A stretch of DNA of 64,000 bases from Powellomyces hirtus. Lineage: Eukaryota > Chytridiomycota > Chytridiomycetes > Spizellomycetales > Powellomycetaceae. Every line of letters begins with the position of its first letter. Positions within the stretch are counted from its first letter, which is position 1. The position numbers and the translations under genes are program-made. Below the pieces are notes generated by a model that worked only from the letters and a program-made list of their open reading frames with translations, had not been told where the DNA came from and made no database searches. This document shows, in pieces, positions 1 to 12,350 of this stretch. The stretch covers positions 434,001-498,000 of the forward strand of contig JAHLKG010000010.1 in assembly GCA_025526995.1 (NCBI GenBank). Reading direction: 5' to 3'.

Positions 1-1126
1 AGTATCAGATCCAGCACTCGGTTAGGATCGAGGTCAAAATATCCAATGAGACTTTGGATATTCTCCATCACAATATGTGCACGCTCTTCCACCGCTTCTG
101 CTCGGCGTTGAGCGGCCTCCTCCTTTGTCAATCTTGGGCCTCCACTACTCGGTTCGTGACAATCAAACAGCGGGGGAAGGTTCCGGAAAACCTCTGTTAT
201 GAGCTTCGAAAATCCCTCTGGTTCTTCTCGTAGTAGATTGTACTTTGTTTGTACGTAGAGCATCGAAGTTCGCATTCGCACTTCCTTCTTCGCGGCTCCT
301 CTGGTATCGTTGATCAGCCCTATGGCATTCTGAAATTCGAGTTCCAAGCGCTCCCTCATCATGACTTCGGGTATAAAGTGTTTTGACTAAATGTTGGGAG
401 TTTTGGGTCAGGGCGTGTTCAACTGCACGAAAAGGGCAGCCTCCGCTGCATGGCAGCCTTGTGATGATTCAATGCGCCTCTGGCCACTCAACCGTTCGCA
501 TATGTACTAACCATAAGATCTTTAGCAAGCGCAACCAATTTTGCACGCTCCGGAAGCACGCCTTCTCCCAAAGAAGGGTCTGTCTGCTGATCCAGGACCC
601 ATAGTGCGTCCACCAGTGTGGAAGGAATTGTAAGAGCATCTCCCGGTCCGTTCGGCCCAACATAGCCCGACGCATTCTCCTGCTCCTGCGAACCCGTCTT
701 CTTCGCAGTGTCCTTGTACAGGTTGGCGAAGAACGTGCCGATAGTCGTTATGGCCATCAGGCCTCGTAGACCTGCAAAAAACAGCTCCAGGACCAGGGAC
801 CTGAAAGCAACCATTGATGTGTCGGATCCATCTGCTGAGTTTGTGAGGAAGGTACGCGCAGTCTGAAGGCTGGTGGGCGCAATCACTGCATGAGTGTCGA
901 TTCGGGATCCTGACTGGAGATTCGAAGGAGATAGACTTACATCTGCGAGCTGCCAGAGGTATCCCATGCCGCTATAATTCTCTTTGTGATAAATTCCTGC
1001 TCTTGCGAAGGGATTGAGCCCTGAGCGTTGATGTTCTGTGAGATTTCCATCGTTTGGGTCATGGGTTAATTTTTGATTGGGAAGTGAGCTTTGGGAAGAC
1101 GGAGCCTTGTTTATGCTGCTGCGCAC
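1..1126 (-). CDS. THO2: THO complex subunit 2 (THO2/THOC2), N-terminal part, truncated by the window edge
   Basis: THO2 is the scaffold subunit of the THO/TREX complex, which couples transcription to mRNA export in the nucleus. The clearest part is the last exon, 386 down to 1. It contains YNLLREEPEGFSKLI followed by LIGYFDLDPNRVLDLIL, which closely follows the THOC2 signature as I know it from animals. An intron at 511-387 (gttagt...tttag) joins it to the exon above, which carries a THOC2-like VDALWVLD segment. A second intron, 940-863, is 78 nt and in frame, so it is hidden in the open frame. The start is unresolved: the open frame begins at a GTG (1126), an in-frame stop lies just upstream, and the first in-frame ATG is at 967. 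An upstream exon is therefore possible. The remainder of the gene lies beyond base 1. Family confidence is high; the 5' structure is uncertain. Confidence 0.8.
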
Positions 1127-1832
1127 GATCCCACGTCGGGGCGTCGGCCGAGCCGCGCGGCACAGCCACGCAACGTGACATCAGCAACTCACTCGTCAAT
1201 TGCGATGAATAGTTCGTCTACTTTCTTCTCTCTCACAAAGGCAAGCAAGAAGAGGGCAAAGCAAGAGAACAGCAAAATAGATACGCATGGAGATACGTTC
1301 TATTGCCCAGTTCAAGGTTTAGACGCTCGCATACGAGCATCAGAGTGTTATGTGTTCATTGCCTCGTTACGCCGTGCTGTGAGACGCATATTGCCTGCAA
1401 TAAGTGGCAGGAGGTTTTCCGCATGATCTGTGGTCTCTTGAGAGAAAATATCGCAGAATTGGAGTCTGGGGTTTCCAGTCCTCTCTGTGTTTGGCATGAA
1501 CGTGTGTGTGCTTTGGAGCCCCGTGTTGCCCGTCGCGCGTGTTCGCGCCCAGCCAGCAGGGACTGCAACTTTTTGTGTGTTTGATGGCAATACCACTTTG
1601 TCGGTAGATCACGGCAAATACCCATACTCCCTCTCTCTCATCGGAGTAGCAAATTGCTGTGATAGAACTGTGGTGGTCACTCGTCAGCAAGCTCTCGACT
1701 ATTACCATCGAGAAGCCGGATCTCTTTTTTTGTGCTCCTCAGGCACTTCCGGTCACTGATCTCCCCGCAGTGCCACATCAGTAGTGTTGACTGGGCTGCT
1801 GGAGGTTGGCCCTTGCTCCTCGGGTCCAGATA

Positions 1833-4800
1833 ATGGCTTCTACGTCAGTGAAGGTCGCCCTCCGGGTTCGGCCGTTGAGTCCAAAGGAGGTCCTTGCTAG
1901 CGCGCAGGAATGTGTTGGGTTTCTAGGTCCTGGAATCCCTCAGGTCTCCATAGCGCCGACAAACAGCACAAGTGTGGCTGAATCCTTGGGGCTGTCAGGA
2001 GGAGGTGCTGGAGCGGGATCGAGTGCAAAGTCCTTCACATTCGACCACGTTTTCGACACATTGTCCACTCAGGAAGAAGTGTACGAAGAATGCGTTAGAC
2101 CTCTGGTTGACCGCTTCCTGGAGGGTTTTAACGCTACAGTTCTTGCTTATGGCCAGACTGGTTCCGGGAAAACGCACTCTATGGGAACCGGATTGGAGAC
2201 CGCTGCGGAGCCGGGAAGTGAAGGAATCGTACCTCGCGCGATCTACTACCTGTTCGACAAGCTACAGGGGCAAGGCGCCGCCAGCCCGGAAGGATTCAAA
2301 TACGACGTATCTGTTTCTTTTCTGGAACTTTACAACGAGGAAATCATCGACTTGCTGCTACCTAGGGCAAAGGATGGCTCTTCCGCGGCGAACCCAAATG
2401 CGCTATCCATTCGAGAAGATGGTTCTGGGAAGATCCGATGGTACGGAGTCAAAGAACAGGTGGTCACTTCCCCAGAAGATCTACTGATGGTGCTGGAGAA
2501 AGGATCTCTTTGCCGAACAACGGGCTCAACGGACATGAATGCTTCCTCGTCCAGAAGTCATGCAATCTTCAGTGTCATCCTCAAACAACAAAAGTGGGCT
2601 GGGCCGGAGGGAACGACTGCCAGTACCGAGACAGCCGCAGCTGCAAATGACGAGGGCAATGAAACGGTGCAACCGTCAGAAACCGACATGGTACTTACAA
2701 CAACCGTCGATCCTCTGACACATCTTGATGGATCCTTCCAAACCATCCTCTCGAAGTTTCACTTTGTGGATTTAGCGGGTTCCGAGCGGCTGAAGCGCAC
2801 CAACGCTGAGGGGGATCGCAAAAAGGAAGGCATATCAATTAATCAGGGACTTCTTGCACTGGGAAACGTAATATCTGCGTTGGGAGACGATACTCGACGT
2901 TCCGCAAACAGCCATGTCCCTTATCGCGACTCCAAGCTCACGCGGATGCTGCAAGACAGCCTAGGGGGGAACAGTCAGACCCTTATGCTTGCGTGTGTCA
3001 GCCCTAGTGACACCAATTATGCTGAGACACTCAACACCTTGAACTATGCCAACCGCGCCCGCAATATCAAGAACAAAGTTGTCATCAATCAGGAATGGGC
3101 AGGTGGAAACGCAAATAGCATTGCCATGGAAAGGGAGATCAGAATGTTGCGCGCCACCGTTTCGCAGTTACGCTCTGAGATGCAGGGTGATGGCGGTGCC
3201 CGTCTCCCATCGGGTGGTGGTGATCCATTGGCTGCTGGCTACCTGAGTAGCCAACGTCGGATCGTATCGGGAGGTATGCGAGATCGCGACGCACAGATTC
3301 GGTTGCAACGTGAGCGCGATCTCGAAAATGAGGTTGATGAAATGCGGCGAGAAAGGGAAGCCATCAGGTTCGAGAATGATCGGTTGAAGTTCCGTTGTTT
3401 CAGACTACAAGATCGCTGCAGGGACTTGGGCAAGGAACTCACTGATGCCGTTGTGCGACGAGATGAGGTCATAATCGCATACGGCCAGACGCTGGCGCCT
3501 GGAAAGAAACGAAAAGGCGCGCGACAAGAAAATGATGGCGGCATCAAAGTTCGCAAAGTCTGGGAAGAAGCTGATACAAGTCGACGCGAAGCTGTCCGTT
3601 CGAATGATGAGATTTACAGTGACGTTGAGAATGACGATGACGATACCCTTGTAGCCCGAGAAGGCTATGATCTATTGAAGGAAACTGAAGAACAAACCGC
3701 ATCTAGGCGACAAATAACTGCGCATCCAATAATTCAAAGTTATGCGAGAACCATCTCAGACCTGACCTTTAGGCTCTCTGAGGCGGAAGACAAAATTACA
3801 TGGTACAACGATGTGGTAGCAAGGCTAGGAGGAAAAGGTCGGAACAACAAAAATGCTTTCTCGGCACCTAGCCGCGGCGGAGACGGCGGCTTGTGGACCG
3901 AGGACGAAATTGGTAACGAGGCCAACAAGGATCTTGTAGTCGACGTTGAATTGGGAATACCTTCGAAACCGCTTCTACCACAGCTTGTCGAAGTGGAAGC
4001 GGCCGAAGACGCGGTTGACATGGTTGAAGCTGCTGGAGAGAAACGAGTTTTGAAGGCTATGTCACATGTCGGAAACCATCCGGAGGAATCCGAAGCTACG
4101 GATGAGGCTGATGGTGTCACCAGCGGTCCCAAAGGTCCTAAGCTTTATGGAATTCCTAATGCGCTTTCCCTCGTCCGAGAGCCCTCCAGTCTGTTTTCGT
4201 CTGATGCTGATGTTCCTGCCGAAGATGGCTCGAATACGCTTGAAGAGTCAACCGAAGATATGTTTTCGGTGATCGCAAAGATCCAATCGGACATTGCCGA
4301 GCACGAGAAACTTGTGTCCCGCATTCAGCATCGTGACGCAGAGTACGAAACTATGCGAACCGCCTATGAGCAGAAGCTGCGGGACTTGCAAACGCAGCTG
4401 ATGCAGTCCAAGAAGGAACGCGATTTGGCCCTGCAGAAAATGCAAGACGGCGGGAAACAGCAAGAGAAGAAGGGCACGATTGCTATCAAGCAGCGCTACG
4501 AAGATAAACGACGACAGTTGGAGCGTCAGATCGACGAATACAAGCGGAGATTGGCTGACACATCACGAACACGAGATGAACGACGCGGGAAAGATGAAGG
4601 ACTCATGCGCGGACTCAAGGAGACCATTACCAGCATGAAAGTTGAGAAGACGCGGATGCTGAAGGATCTCAAGAAGGAAAGGGAGCGTGCGAGATCTTTG
4701 GAAATGAACAGTCGACGAGAAATAGCAAATCTGAGAAGAAAAGAGCGGAAGGCAGTTGACCTCGTCAAAAAGCTCGAATACAAAAGTCAATTGCAGGTGC

Positions 4801-7152
4801 GGGGAATCGTTCTCAGCAACGTATTTGTTTCTTCAAGCCTCATGTGGTAACGAGTTGCCTTTCTCCCTTCAGCTGCAGCGAGTCACAATGCAGCGGCGAA
4901 CTGATGACGCACGCGACAGGAAATCAGTCATGAAAATACTGAAGAGAACCACTACACCACACAGGATCTCGAAGTCCGGCACCTCGAGTGGCAGCGCATC
5001 GCCGAAACGGAGAAGTATGAGCCACGGGACCTGGAAAGTCACAACAGCAGCCGAAACGCGCCCAGGGACGACCACGAGTATGCCCGTGAGGAGAGTCATC
5101 GCCAACTCCACGAAAGCGGGAGGCAAGACCTCGCCGGATGCGAGAGCCGCTTCGGCTGTGGAACTTGATGGGTCTCTCACTGTGCGAGCGGCGCTGAGGA
5201 AGGAAATGTTGGACAAAGAACTCGAATCGTGTGTCACACTGCGTCGCGCCCAGAAGGAAGTTGAGTCTTTGCAGATACCGCTGAACAAACTCGTTGGTGA
5301 GCAGAAAGTTCTCCTTGATGAACGCGAAAAGGTCGTGAGAGCCGAAGAGGCTCGCACCGGCCGGTATGAACCTGATGCCTGGCAATATATGGACGGGCGC
5401 TTGGCCGAACTGGATCAGGCCATTGCGGTCATCAGTGGCAACTTGCAGAAAGCTCAGGACTTGATCAAACGTGCGCAGGCCGCTGGGCAGACCCCGTCGT
5501 CGTATAACGCCCAGCCTGTGGACTTGGGGTGGGAGAACGCCATGGACCTCCTTCGCACTGTGGATCCGTTTGAACTCGAGGCCGTTGCAGAATTATATTT
5601 AGACGAAGTCGTTGGTCTCAGACATGCCCTTGAGGAGAGCCAAGCCAAAAACTCGGAACAACACACGCGATTGAAAGAAAAGGAAGCGTTGGTAGTCGAC
5701 CTGACCAACTCTGTCAAGCATCTCAAAGCTGAGTGCAAAAAGCGAGACGAAGAAATTTGGAAAGCCGCTGAAGCCGCTGCCGCCGCAATGGAACAGAAAG
5801 TCCGATTGGAAACGACGGATTCGACAGAACAGGTAGACGAGGGCTCACCCGGGGATTTGCTGAAGCCGCCGAAACCTGCGCGAAAGCTCTCGAAAAAGAA
5901 TGCATGGAGCGATATCGTGAAAAGTACTGCCATGCAAATGGATGCCATGGACATTGCATCTGAACAGGGCTCAGATGACGACGACATACCCGCCGTCGTA
6001 AGCGTTGCGGAGCCCCGACAAAACGAACCCGCGCGATACGGACGCTGCGTCGAAGAAAGTTTGCCGCAACCAGAAGAATCGGTAGATAGAATGGACGTGG
6101 TTCTACCACACGTCCTTAGTCGCCCCAAAAATACTGCTCCCACTGCCTCAGGTAGCCAACCGGCCACCGCCCGTCCGGCACCTTCATCACCCAAGAAAGG
6201 TCTCCCGGTGGAACAACTGTCGGATGACCCGCCGAAGTTGAGCTTCCTGGACCGGCTTGCCTTGCTCGGTGGCGGGGAGCTTGCTAAGAAGTGGAGCAAG
6301 GGAGGTCGGTCATTCAGCAGCGATGATAGCAAGGAGAATAACCAGCCGATACCAAACTCTGGACCTCGTCCGCAATCCTCTTCCCCACCATCGTCAAACC
6401 GTCCCGAATCCTCTTCTCCAAACACGAAGCCCGATCTTCGCACCTCACCTCGCGGAAGAGGGCACACCCCGCCACCTCTCAACCTCACGATCCCAGCGAA
6501 CCGTCAGCTACACCCCAACCAATCTCAACATGCTAACACCTTGCCCAGAAGCGTGAGCGTGTCTCCATCGAAAAGCTCTTCTTACCTTGGCCTCGAGGAC
6601 GCTGGCTCGTCGCCCACGAGCCCGACGGGCGCAGCATCCGATCGAGATCGGCACCATCGCAGTCCCAGTTGGGCTTGTGGGCGCGATTCTCCGCGCCGTA
6701 GTGTCGCTGGCGTGAATCCGACCAAAACATACGGCCTGACTGTCTCCCCCGAAAAGAGCAACAAGGCCTCCGCGTCGCCTTCTGCCAGTCCCACGAAGCG
6801 AAGCCACCACTCATCTCAGGACGCGTTGTCGCAACCTTCCATCGCCCAATCATTATCTGAAAACGCAGCAGACGCTATTGGTGAGAAAACGTTGCCACCA
6901 CCTGCAGTTGCTCCAGCAGCCCCGATACCTCTGCGCGCGGGAGCCGACGTATTTGAACGGCTGGCTCATGCCCACACCCTGGCCAGTCAGGCCAAGGTAA
7001 TTCACCGAGGAATGGATCCCCTTCCTCCTGCCGTCAATCCGACGTCGGCTGCAGGTGCGGCCGCTCCACTATCAATGACTACCAATCTTGCCGCGGAGGA
7101 GCCCGACGCGGTTCGACAGCCACGGCGTAAGATATCTGGAACTGACAATTGA
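1833..7152 (+). CDS. Kinesin-4 family motor protein (KIF4/KIF21-like)
   Basis: This is a plus-end type microtubule motor with an N-terminal motor domain of about 400 residues. The P-loop GQTGSGKT is at residues 107-114, followed by switch I (SSSRSHAIFS) and switch II (DLAGSERLKRT). The neck LNYANRARNIKNK leads into long coiled coils, as in kinesin-4. The start is the ATG at 1833; an upstream in-frame TTG at 1806 is not used. One intron, 4797-4872, joins two long exons in frame and gives 1,747 residues. Residues beyond about 1,150 are Ser/Pro-rich and low complexity, with another coiled coil near 1,040-1,180. KIF4-type kinesins bind chromosome arms and control spindle midzone microtubules; I infer a similar role. 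I see no Cys-rich DNA/FeS motif in the tail, so KIF21- or KIF27-like placement is not excluded. Confidence 0.9.
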
Positions 7153-7743
7153 TGCGTCTTTTTACGCATTACTGATGTGCAAAAATAGTAGAAAAAAAAA
7201 AGTTGATAAATATTGAAACGTGTATTGCCAGACCCACATCAAAGCGCGTTACTTGCTCGCCCCACTTTGTGAGATGACACGTGGGCTTGGTGCGTGCGAG
7301 GGCGGAATCTGCACACTCCATCGGAATCTTTGTTTTGCGCGTTCCCCGCCTCCTCCTACATGCCTGCCCCCAAAATCAACCAAAACAACTGAGATGCAAT
7401 ACCGTACGCTACATTTGTATGTCCGACTCGGGTTCTCCTCGTTATTCCTTTTGCTATCATAGTCAAGATCGAGTGCTTGCTGGACAAGTCGCTTTCTTCC
7501 TTATACAACTATCTCACAGGTTCACAAGTCTCATTCGGGCAGTCCCACTTTGCGGGCTACCGGGAACCCATCCACCAAACCCTTTAGTCACACTCATTCG
7601 GCTCCGTGTCGAAACCCCCATTCCTGTTCTTGGGTCGTAACTGTTGCTAACGGGTGACTGTATAAAGTCAGACCCAGCAGCGGCGGTTCGCATTTTCACG
7701 TTGGTCATATTCAACAAGCCGGTGCGGCCCCGGCGTATTCACG
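7153..7743. other. Intergenic region, no gene seen
   Basis: This 591-base stretch separates the kinesin stop from the next start codon. It holds a short A-run near 7191-7202 that may belong to the kinesin 3' end. The short open frames here have no recognisable similarity or Met-led structure worth calling. Confidence 0.4.
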
Positions 7744-8802
7744 ATGCATGGGCCTCGCAGCCCTTTGCTGGATGACCCAAAACACTCCTTGTCTAATAAA
7801 CCACTTTCACGACGCCGGGGAGTGACCAAGACTATTCCGTTCAATGATCCCTCACAAACGAAAAGTACACGAACACCAATCAAGCCGCCCACAACGGTGA
7901 AGCCTCCGTGGAACTTTGACCCGCCGCCTCCCGCCCCCAAAACCATTCGCATTCTCCCAGAACGTAGGTCCCTCGCGACGAGGAGTGCACCACCACCACC
8001 AACACCACCACCCCCACGAGCTAAGCCGGTCAAGTCAACCGCCGCTCGCCGGCCAATCCAGGATTTGGCATCAAACCTCAGTCAAACGATTGAACGAGGA
8101 GAGAGACTTTTGGAAAACAATGAACTCGAAATATTACGAGCGGAGCGTGATCAATACAAAGCTGCATTTCTGCAGGCGGAAGGGGAGCGTCGCTTTTTGT
8201 GCGAATATCTAATCAGTCAGGAGGAGGCAGTCAGAGACACCCGCGCGGGAAGTCCGACGGGATGCGTTTCGCGGAACCGTATGGGGCCCAAAGCACTCCA
8301 AGCAGCGCTGGAAGATTGCTTGCGGGCGGCCATGGATGATGATGCGGCCGCTAAGGAAACGCAACGTACCGTGTCGCAGTTGAAGAAGGCTCTTGGACAA
8401 AGCGAGGCCAATGTTGCATTTATGGCCGGCCAGCTCACAGAAGCCGCTTCGAAGCAACGGAAAGATGCCCTGGCGCTCGAGATGCTTGAAATGGAATTAG
8501 GGGTCTTGCGCGCTGGACGCGACTCGGCCATCGACGTGGACTCTGAGAGGGATGAGTCATATTGCAACGACACGGCGACGCAAACGTGCTGGGAAGTCGT
8601 ACAATACGACGATGATGTCGGATCTATGCAGTGCCCGATGTCCATGTCTCCATCCCCTTCAGAAATGAGCTCTACAAGCCCCTCGAACTCTTTGACGTCA
8701 AAGGGTTTGACGTCGCCGTGCAAAGATACCCGTGCGATCTCGGACGTGTGGGTTAGCGAGTGGGAATTCTCACCTGTAGCGTACAGCCATCCCTTCTTTT
8801 GA
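7744..8802 (+). CDS. Hypothetical proline-rich coiled-coil protein
   Basis: This intronless frame of 352 residues begins at an ATG. I do not recognise a family. Residues about 50-95 are proline-rich with runs of PPPP. Residues about 105-265 are charged and heptad-like and probably form a coiled coil (for example ERGERLLENNELEILRAERD). The C-terminal 90 residues are acidic, then Ser/Thr/Pro-rich. No membrane segment or signal peptide is evident. It lies 3' of the kinesin gene in the same direction, separated by about 590 bases. Codon use and the absence of stops over 1 kb support coding status; function is unknown. A microtubule- or scaffold-associated role is only a guess from composition. 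Confidence 0.6.
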   Translation: MHGPRSPLLDDPKHSLSNKPLSRRRGVTKTIPFNDPSQTKSTRTPIKPPTTVKPPWNFDPPPPAPKTIRILPERRSLATRSAPPPPTPPPPRAKPVKSTAARRPIQDLASNLSQTIERGERLLENNELEILRAERDQYKAAFLQAEGERRFLCEYLISQEEAVRDTRAGSPTGCVSRNRMGPKALQAALEDCLRAAMDDDAAAKETQRTVSQLKKALGQSEANVAFMAGQLTEAASKQRKDALALEMLEMELGVLRAGRDSAIDVDSERDESYCNDTATQTCWEVVQYDDDVGSMQCPMSMSPSPSEMSSTSPSNSLTSKGLTSPCKDTRAISDVWVSEWEFSPVAYSHPFF

Positions 8803-9297
8803 TTACAGTAGAATCTGCCATACTAGTGCTTTCAGTACTTACGAACGAACTTCTCCAGTCTGGCGAAGAACACAGTTCTCGCCAAGCTGTCAGACTTTCC
8901 ATCTTTTTTTTTTTTTGGTGGAATGAACGGACGAAACATTGCTCCATTTCATCCATGTCATCAATCTGTGCCTCATGTCTTGTAATAAAAAATGAAATCT
9001 TTTGCTGTAATCCTAGTGCGCTTGATAAGTAGCATACCTGGTCGCCTCCTGACCAGAGCCTTTCTGAGTCAACCCCGCAAAGTGGCGGACTTCTTACCAA
9101 TAACATCAGGTCTTCGACTCCAGGAAGAGTTTCTGGATTCTCAATGTTGCATTTTTGACAGCGCTCTTGAGTCTGCTGCGCTGCATTGTGCAGGTCACGT
9201 GTGTACTAGGAATAGGTTTAGGGAGTCTCGCTGTTGAGTCTCGCTGGCTTCCATCCAAGCTCTTCCTTCCTTTTCGACTTTCGGACCAATCGCAAGA
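8803..9297. other. Intergenic region upstream of eS6
   Basis: This 495-base stretch holds the presumed promoter of the eS6 gene. A run of 13 T lies at 8904-8916. No gene was recognised. Confidence 0.4.
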
Positions 9298-10679
9298 ATG
9301 AAAGTAAGAATCGACGTCTAACAGCAGAGAGGACGAATGGATGGATGGACGAGCTGGTGGGATGGATGGGGAGTTTACGCCGGACCGATGGATGGATCGA
9401 TGGATGGATGGATGGACCGGGCCTTTGCGACCTACCAACAACGAATTGAATCAGCTAGAAATGCGAGAAGAGAATTCTTGCGACCGATAGACGACAATGA
9501 ATGAATTTTGCCGACCAAGGGCTTGCTGTTGTGGGACGGAAATGGATAGAGAATCGTTTTGGCCCATGCCAGACCGCTGGCCAGATTTTGACAAAAAGTT
9601 TGTCACGGCACGGCTTTTGAGATCAGCTGGGCAAGTGGCGACAGATGAAGCAGGCTGGGTGTATCTATACTGCGCTGTGACGACGATTGGCAAAAGTGGA
9701 GGAGGGAATTTGCTCATAAGTGACTATGGATCACGTTGGATTCACCGGGAATCATCAGCTGATGATTCGGTTCCCTTTTTTCATAGTTGAACATTGCGTA
9801 CCCTGCCCTGGGCACTCAGAAGTCCATCGAGATTGACGATGAGCGCAAATAGTAAGTCTCTCCGAGCTGAAACCGGCCTGGGTTTATGCACGAGTACTTT
9901 TTCCGAAGAACGCAATGCTGACAGGAGTTTCTCTGCAGCCGCATCTTCTACGAGAAGCGTATGTCTCAGGAAGTCAAGGGTGACGCTCTTGGCGATGAGT
10001 TCAAGGGATACGTCTTCAAGATCACCGGTGGAAACGACAAGCAGGGTTTCCCTATGAAGCAGGGTGTCCTGGAGGCCCGCCGTGTGCGTCTTCTCCTGTC
10101 CGCTGGCCACTCTTGCTACCGTCCTCGCCGAACCGGTGAGCGCAAGAGGAAGTCTGTCCGTGGATGCATCGTTGCCAGCGACATCTCGGCTCTTGCCCTC
10201 GTTGTCGTCAAGCAGGGTGAAGCCGACATTCCCGGTCTCACCGACACCCAGATCCCCAAGCGTCTCGGACCCAAGCGTGCAAACAACATCCGTAAGATGT
10301 TCAACCTCACCAAGGAGGACGATGTCCGCAAGTACGTCATTCGTCGTGAGATCCCTGGCAAGGGTGACAAGAAGTCCTACACCAAGGCCCCCAAGATCCA
10401 GCGATTGGTCACTCCCCGTACCATCCAGCGCAAGCGTCACCTCAAGGCCCTCAAGGTCCGCCAGTCTCTCAAGGTTGCTGAGGTAATTACTTTTTTCCGC
10501 CAATTTTCCCACATGACATTATGTTACAATTGCTGATCCTGTCTCTGTGTGTCTTTTAGGACGCTGCCAACTACGCTCACCTCCTTGCCCAGCGCATCAA
10601 GGAGCGCAACAGCAAGCGTCAGGAGCTGCACATGAAGCGTCGTCTTTCCTCCACCCGCAAGTCTACTGTCCAGGCTTAA
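9298..10679 (+). CDS. RPS6: 40S ribosomal protein eS6 (RPS6)
   Basis: eS6 is a component of the small cytosolic ribosomal subunit and a classic S6-kinase substrate. Four exons were traced. Exon 1 is only ATGAAA (9298-9303). Exon 2 is 9787-9851, exon 3 is 9939-10482 and exon 4 is 10560-10679. They join in frame to [24 protein letters not shown] and onward. The body carries the family hallmarks [19 protein letters not shown] and [15 protein letters not shown]. The C-terminus [13 protein letters not shown] keeps a phosphorylatable RRxSS cluster. The first intron, 9304-9786, is 483 bases, by far the longest here, and carries a GGAT tetranucleotide repeat. The start is fixed by the MK dipeptide that precedes LNIAYP in eS6 proteins. 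Confidence 0.96.
9335..9422. repeat. GGAT/ATGG tetranucleotide microsatellite in eS6 intron 1
   Basis: Several interrupted blocks of GGAT units occur here (for example around 9337-9350 and 9389-9418), inside the long first intron of the eS6 gene. It is a simple sequence repeat and probably length-variable between strains. Confidence 0.7.
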
Positions 10680-11006
10680 GCGAGAGTTTATGCACTCACT
10701 ACTACTAAAGGGGACGAGTCGGGAGGATGTTGAAGGCGGCGGAGAATATCCGTTTCTGATGTAGTTTTCTCCCAGCTCGATTGTACAGAGAGCATGGGGA
10801 CTAGGCGGTTAATCATATCATGAAACACGAAATAGAAACGATGTCTGCCCGTTTGAAATTCGATCGTCACGCCAGACGACGGTCCGGACTACGTGACACA
10901 GCTTTGTATGCAAACAAAATCAAATGCTCCGAGTTGGTAAAACGAGGTATCAGACACCACCTTTGCAGCTTCTATTTAGGTACAGTTGCGATCACGCCGA
11001 GATATC

Positions 11007-12103
11007 CTACACCCATGCATACTTTTCATTGGCGACCCACTCTATGTCTACTGGGAATCCTGCCTTCAGAATGCTAGCTGAAGATAATGAAGACTCTCTG
11101 TCCTCTATCTGCACTGCTTCGACATCTGCACAACCGTTATTCTGTGGATCCCATATGACTACTTTAGTCAACCCGCACAAGCTGGCATGTTGGACAGCTG
11201 CCGCCAATACGCCACTCATGTCCTGTTTGCCGGGGTTATGCGCATGCAGGATGTAGAGCCTTTTCTCTGCCACATCTGAATACCATAGAACAAACTGATC
11301 TCCCTCCAGATTGTAAGAACCCAGGGTGGTGAGTGTCGCCAGTGGAATAGTCAAATGCAGCAATTTGACATAGGCATTAGTACGCGCTTGGTACCATGCA
11401 ATCTTGTCCTCATTAAACAACACGGCGAAGCTAGCCGTCTTCCTCGATTCCACTTGCTCTTGAATGTGCTTCGTTGCTTGCTGAACAAACGCGCTGAGGT
11501 TGTCGGCGGTGATCATGCCGATATCTTCACCAATTGGCTCAGGCTCTTTCACATGGATGATGCCGGAGATGGATGGGAACACATTCCATCCGATGCGAGC
11601 GTAGAACTCTCTGCCAATGTCCGAGTAGAGAGTCGTAGCAACAGCGTCTCCTAAATGGTCACGCAACTGGTGCATCATGATACCCGCGTACCCTTTCCGA
11701 CGATGTTCAGCAGGAGTATAAACAGATGCGACCGCGAGGCACGTCCCGTGGGTCAGCTGCCCTCCGGCGCCAGTATTGAGAACACACGGGTGTGCATACG
11801 TCTACGGAAGGGTCGTGTCAGCGCAAACCCAGAATATTGCTGACTTGCTACAAGAACAACCAAGCATTCTTTCAAACTGACCTCACAAGATGATAAAATG
11901 ACGTTGGGCGCCGAGCGTTCTGTCAGAACCCAGGTTTTCAGCCGTTCCTGCGAAAACTTTGTCGTCCGAAGAGTTTCTTCCCGCGTGACATACTGCTCCT
12001 TGGACAGTTGAGCGCCCCACGCTCCGTGAGTGGCGTTGAGGGTTTCTCGTGCTTGCGAAGCATTGGCTTCTGAGAGGACGAGGTTCAACTTGGAGTCTGA
12101 CAT
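11007..12103 (-). CDS. LYC1-like N-acetyltransferase (GNAT superfamily)
   Basis: Two exons, 12103-11882 and 11801-11007, are joined across an 80-base intron (gtcagt...cgtag) and give 338 residues. The segment spanning the junction reads ...LTHGTCLAVASVYTPAEHRRKGYAG, which has the V-x-x-x-x-R-x-x-G/A acetyl-CoA-binding logic of GNAT enzymes. The overall length and the MSDSKLNLVLSEA start resemble fungal LYC1 proteins, which acetylate lysine in Yarrowia. The start at 12103 is the first ATG that precedes conserved-looking sequence; an upstream in-frame extension has low complexity. Substrate is not shown by the sequence. It is transcribed away from RAD50 with only about 250 bases between the two starts, so they may share a promoter. 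Confidence 0.75.
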
Positions 12104-12350
12104 TTTCGGCAGAATGGCAACAAGATGTTGCGGAGGGAAAAACACGCGCACATCAAACTGGCTCTGCGCCACGCCTGACAATGTATCCTTTTGTGGACAA
12201 ATGAACCATTGCGCCATCAGTCTAGGATTTCGCCCTTCCCTCCTGCCTTCCCTTCTTCCCAAAGGAATCTTTTGAACTTGCGCTTCCACGCATTTAACTG
12301 GTCTTGTTCTTGATGATATACCCCGCAGTGTAGGCTTGCTCACCTCTGTC

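Noticed and set aside
5454..6488. Minus-strand open frame of 344 codons opposite the kinesin tail
   Set aside because: Antisense shadow of the low-complexity kinesin C-terminal region; no recognisable motifs.
9451..9717. Short frames inside eS6 intron 1 as a nested gene
   Set aside because: Under 100 codons, no similarity, and wholly inside an intron fixed by the MK-LNIAYP join.
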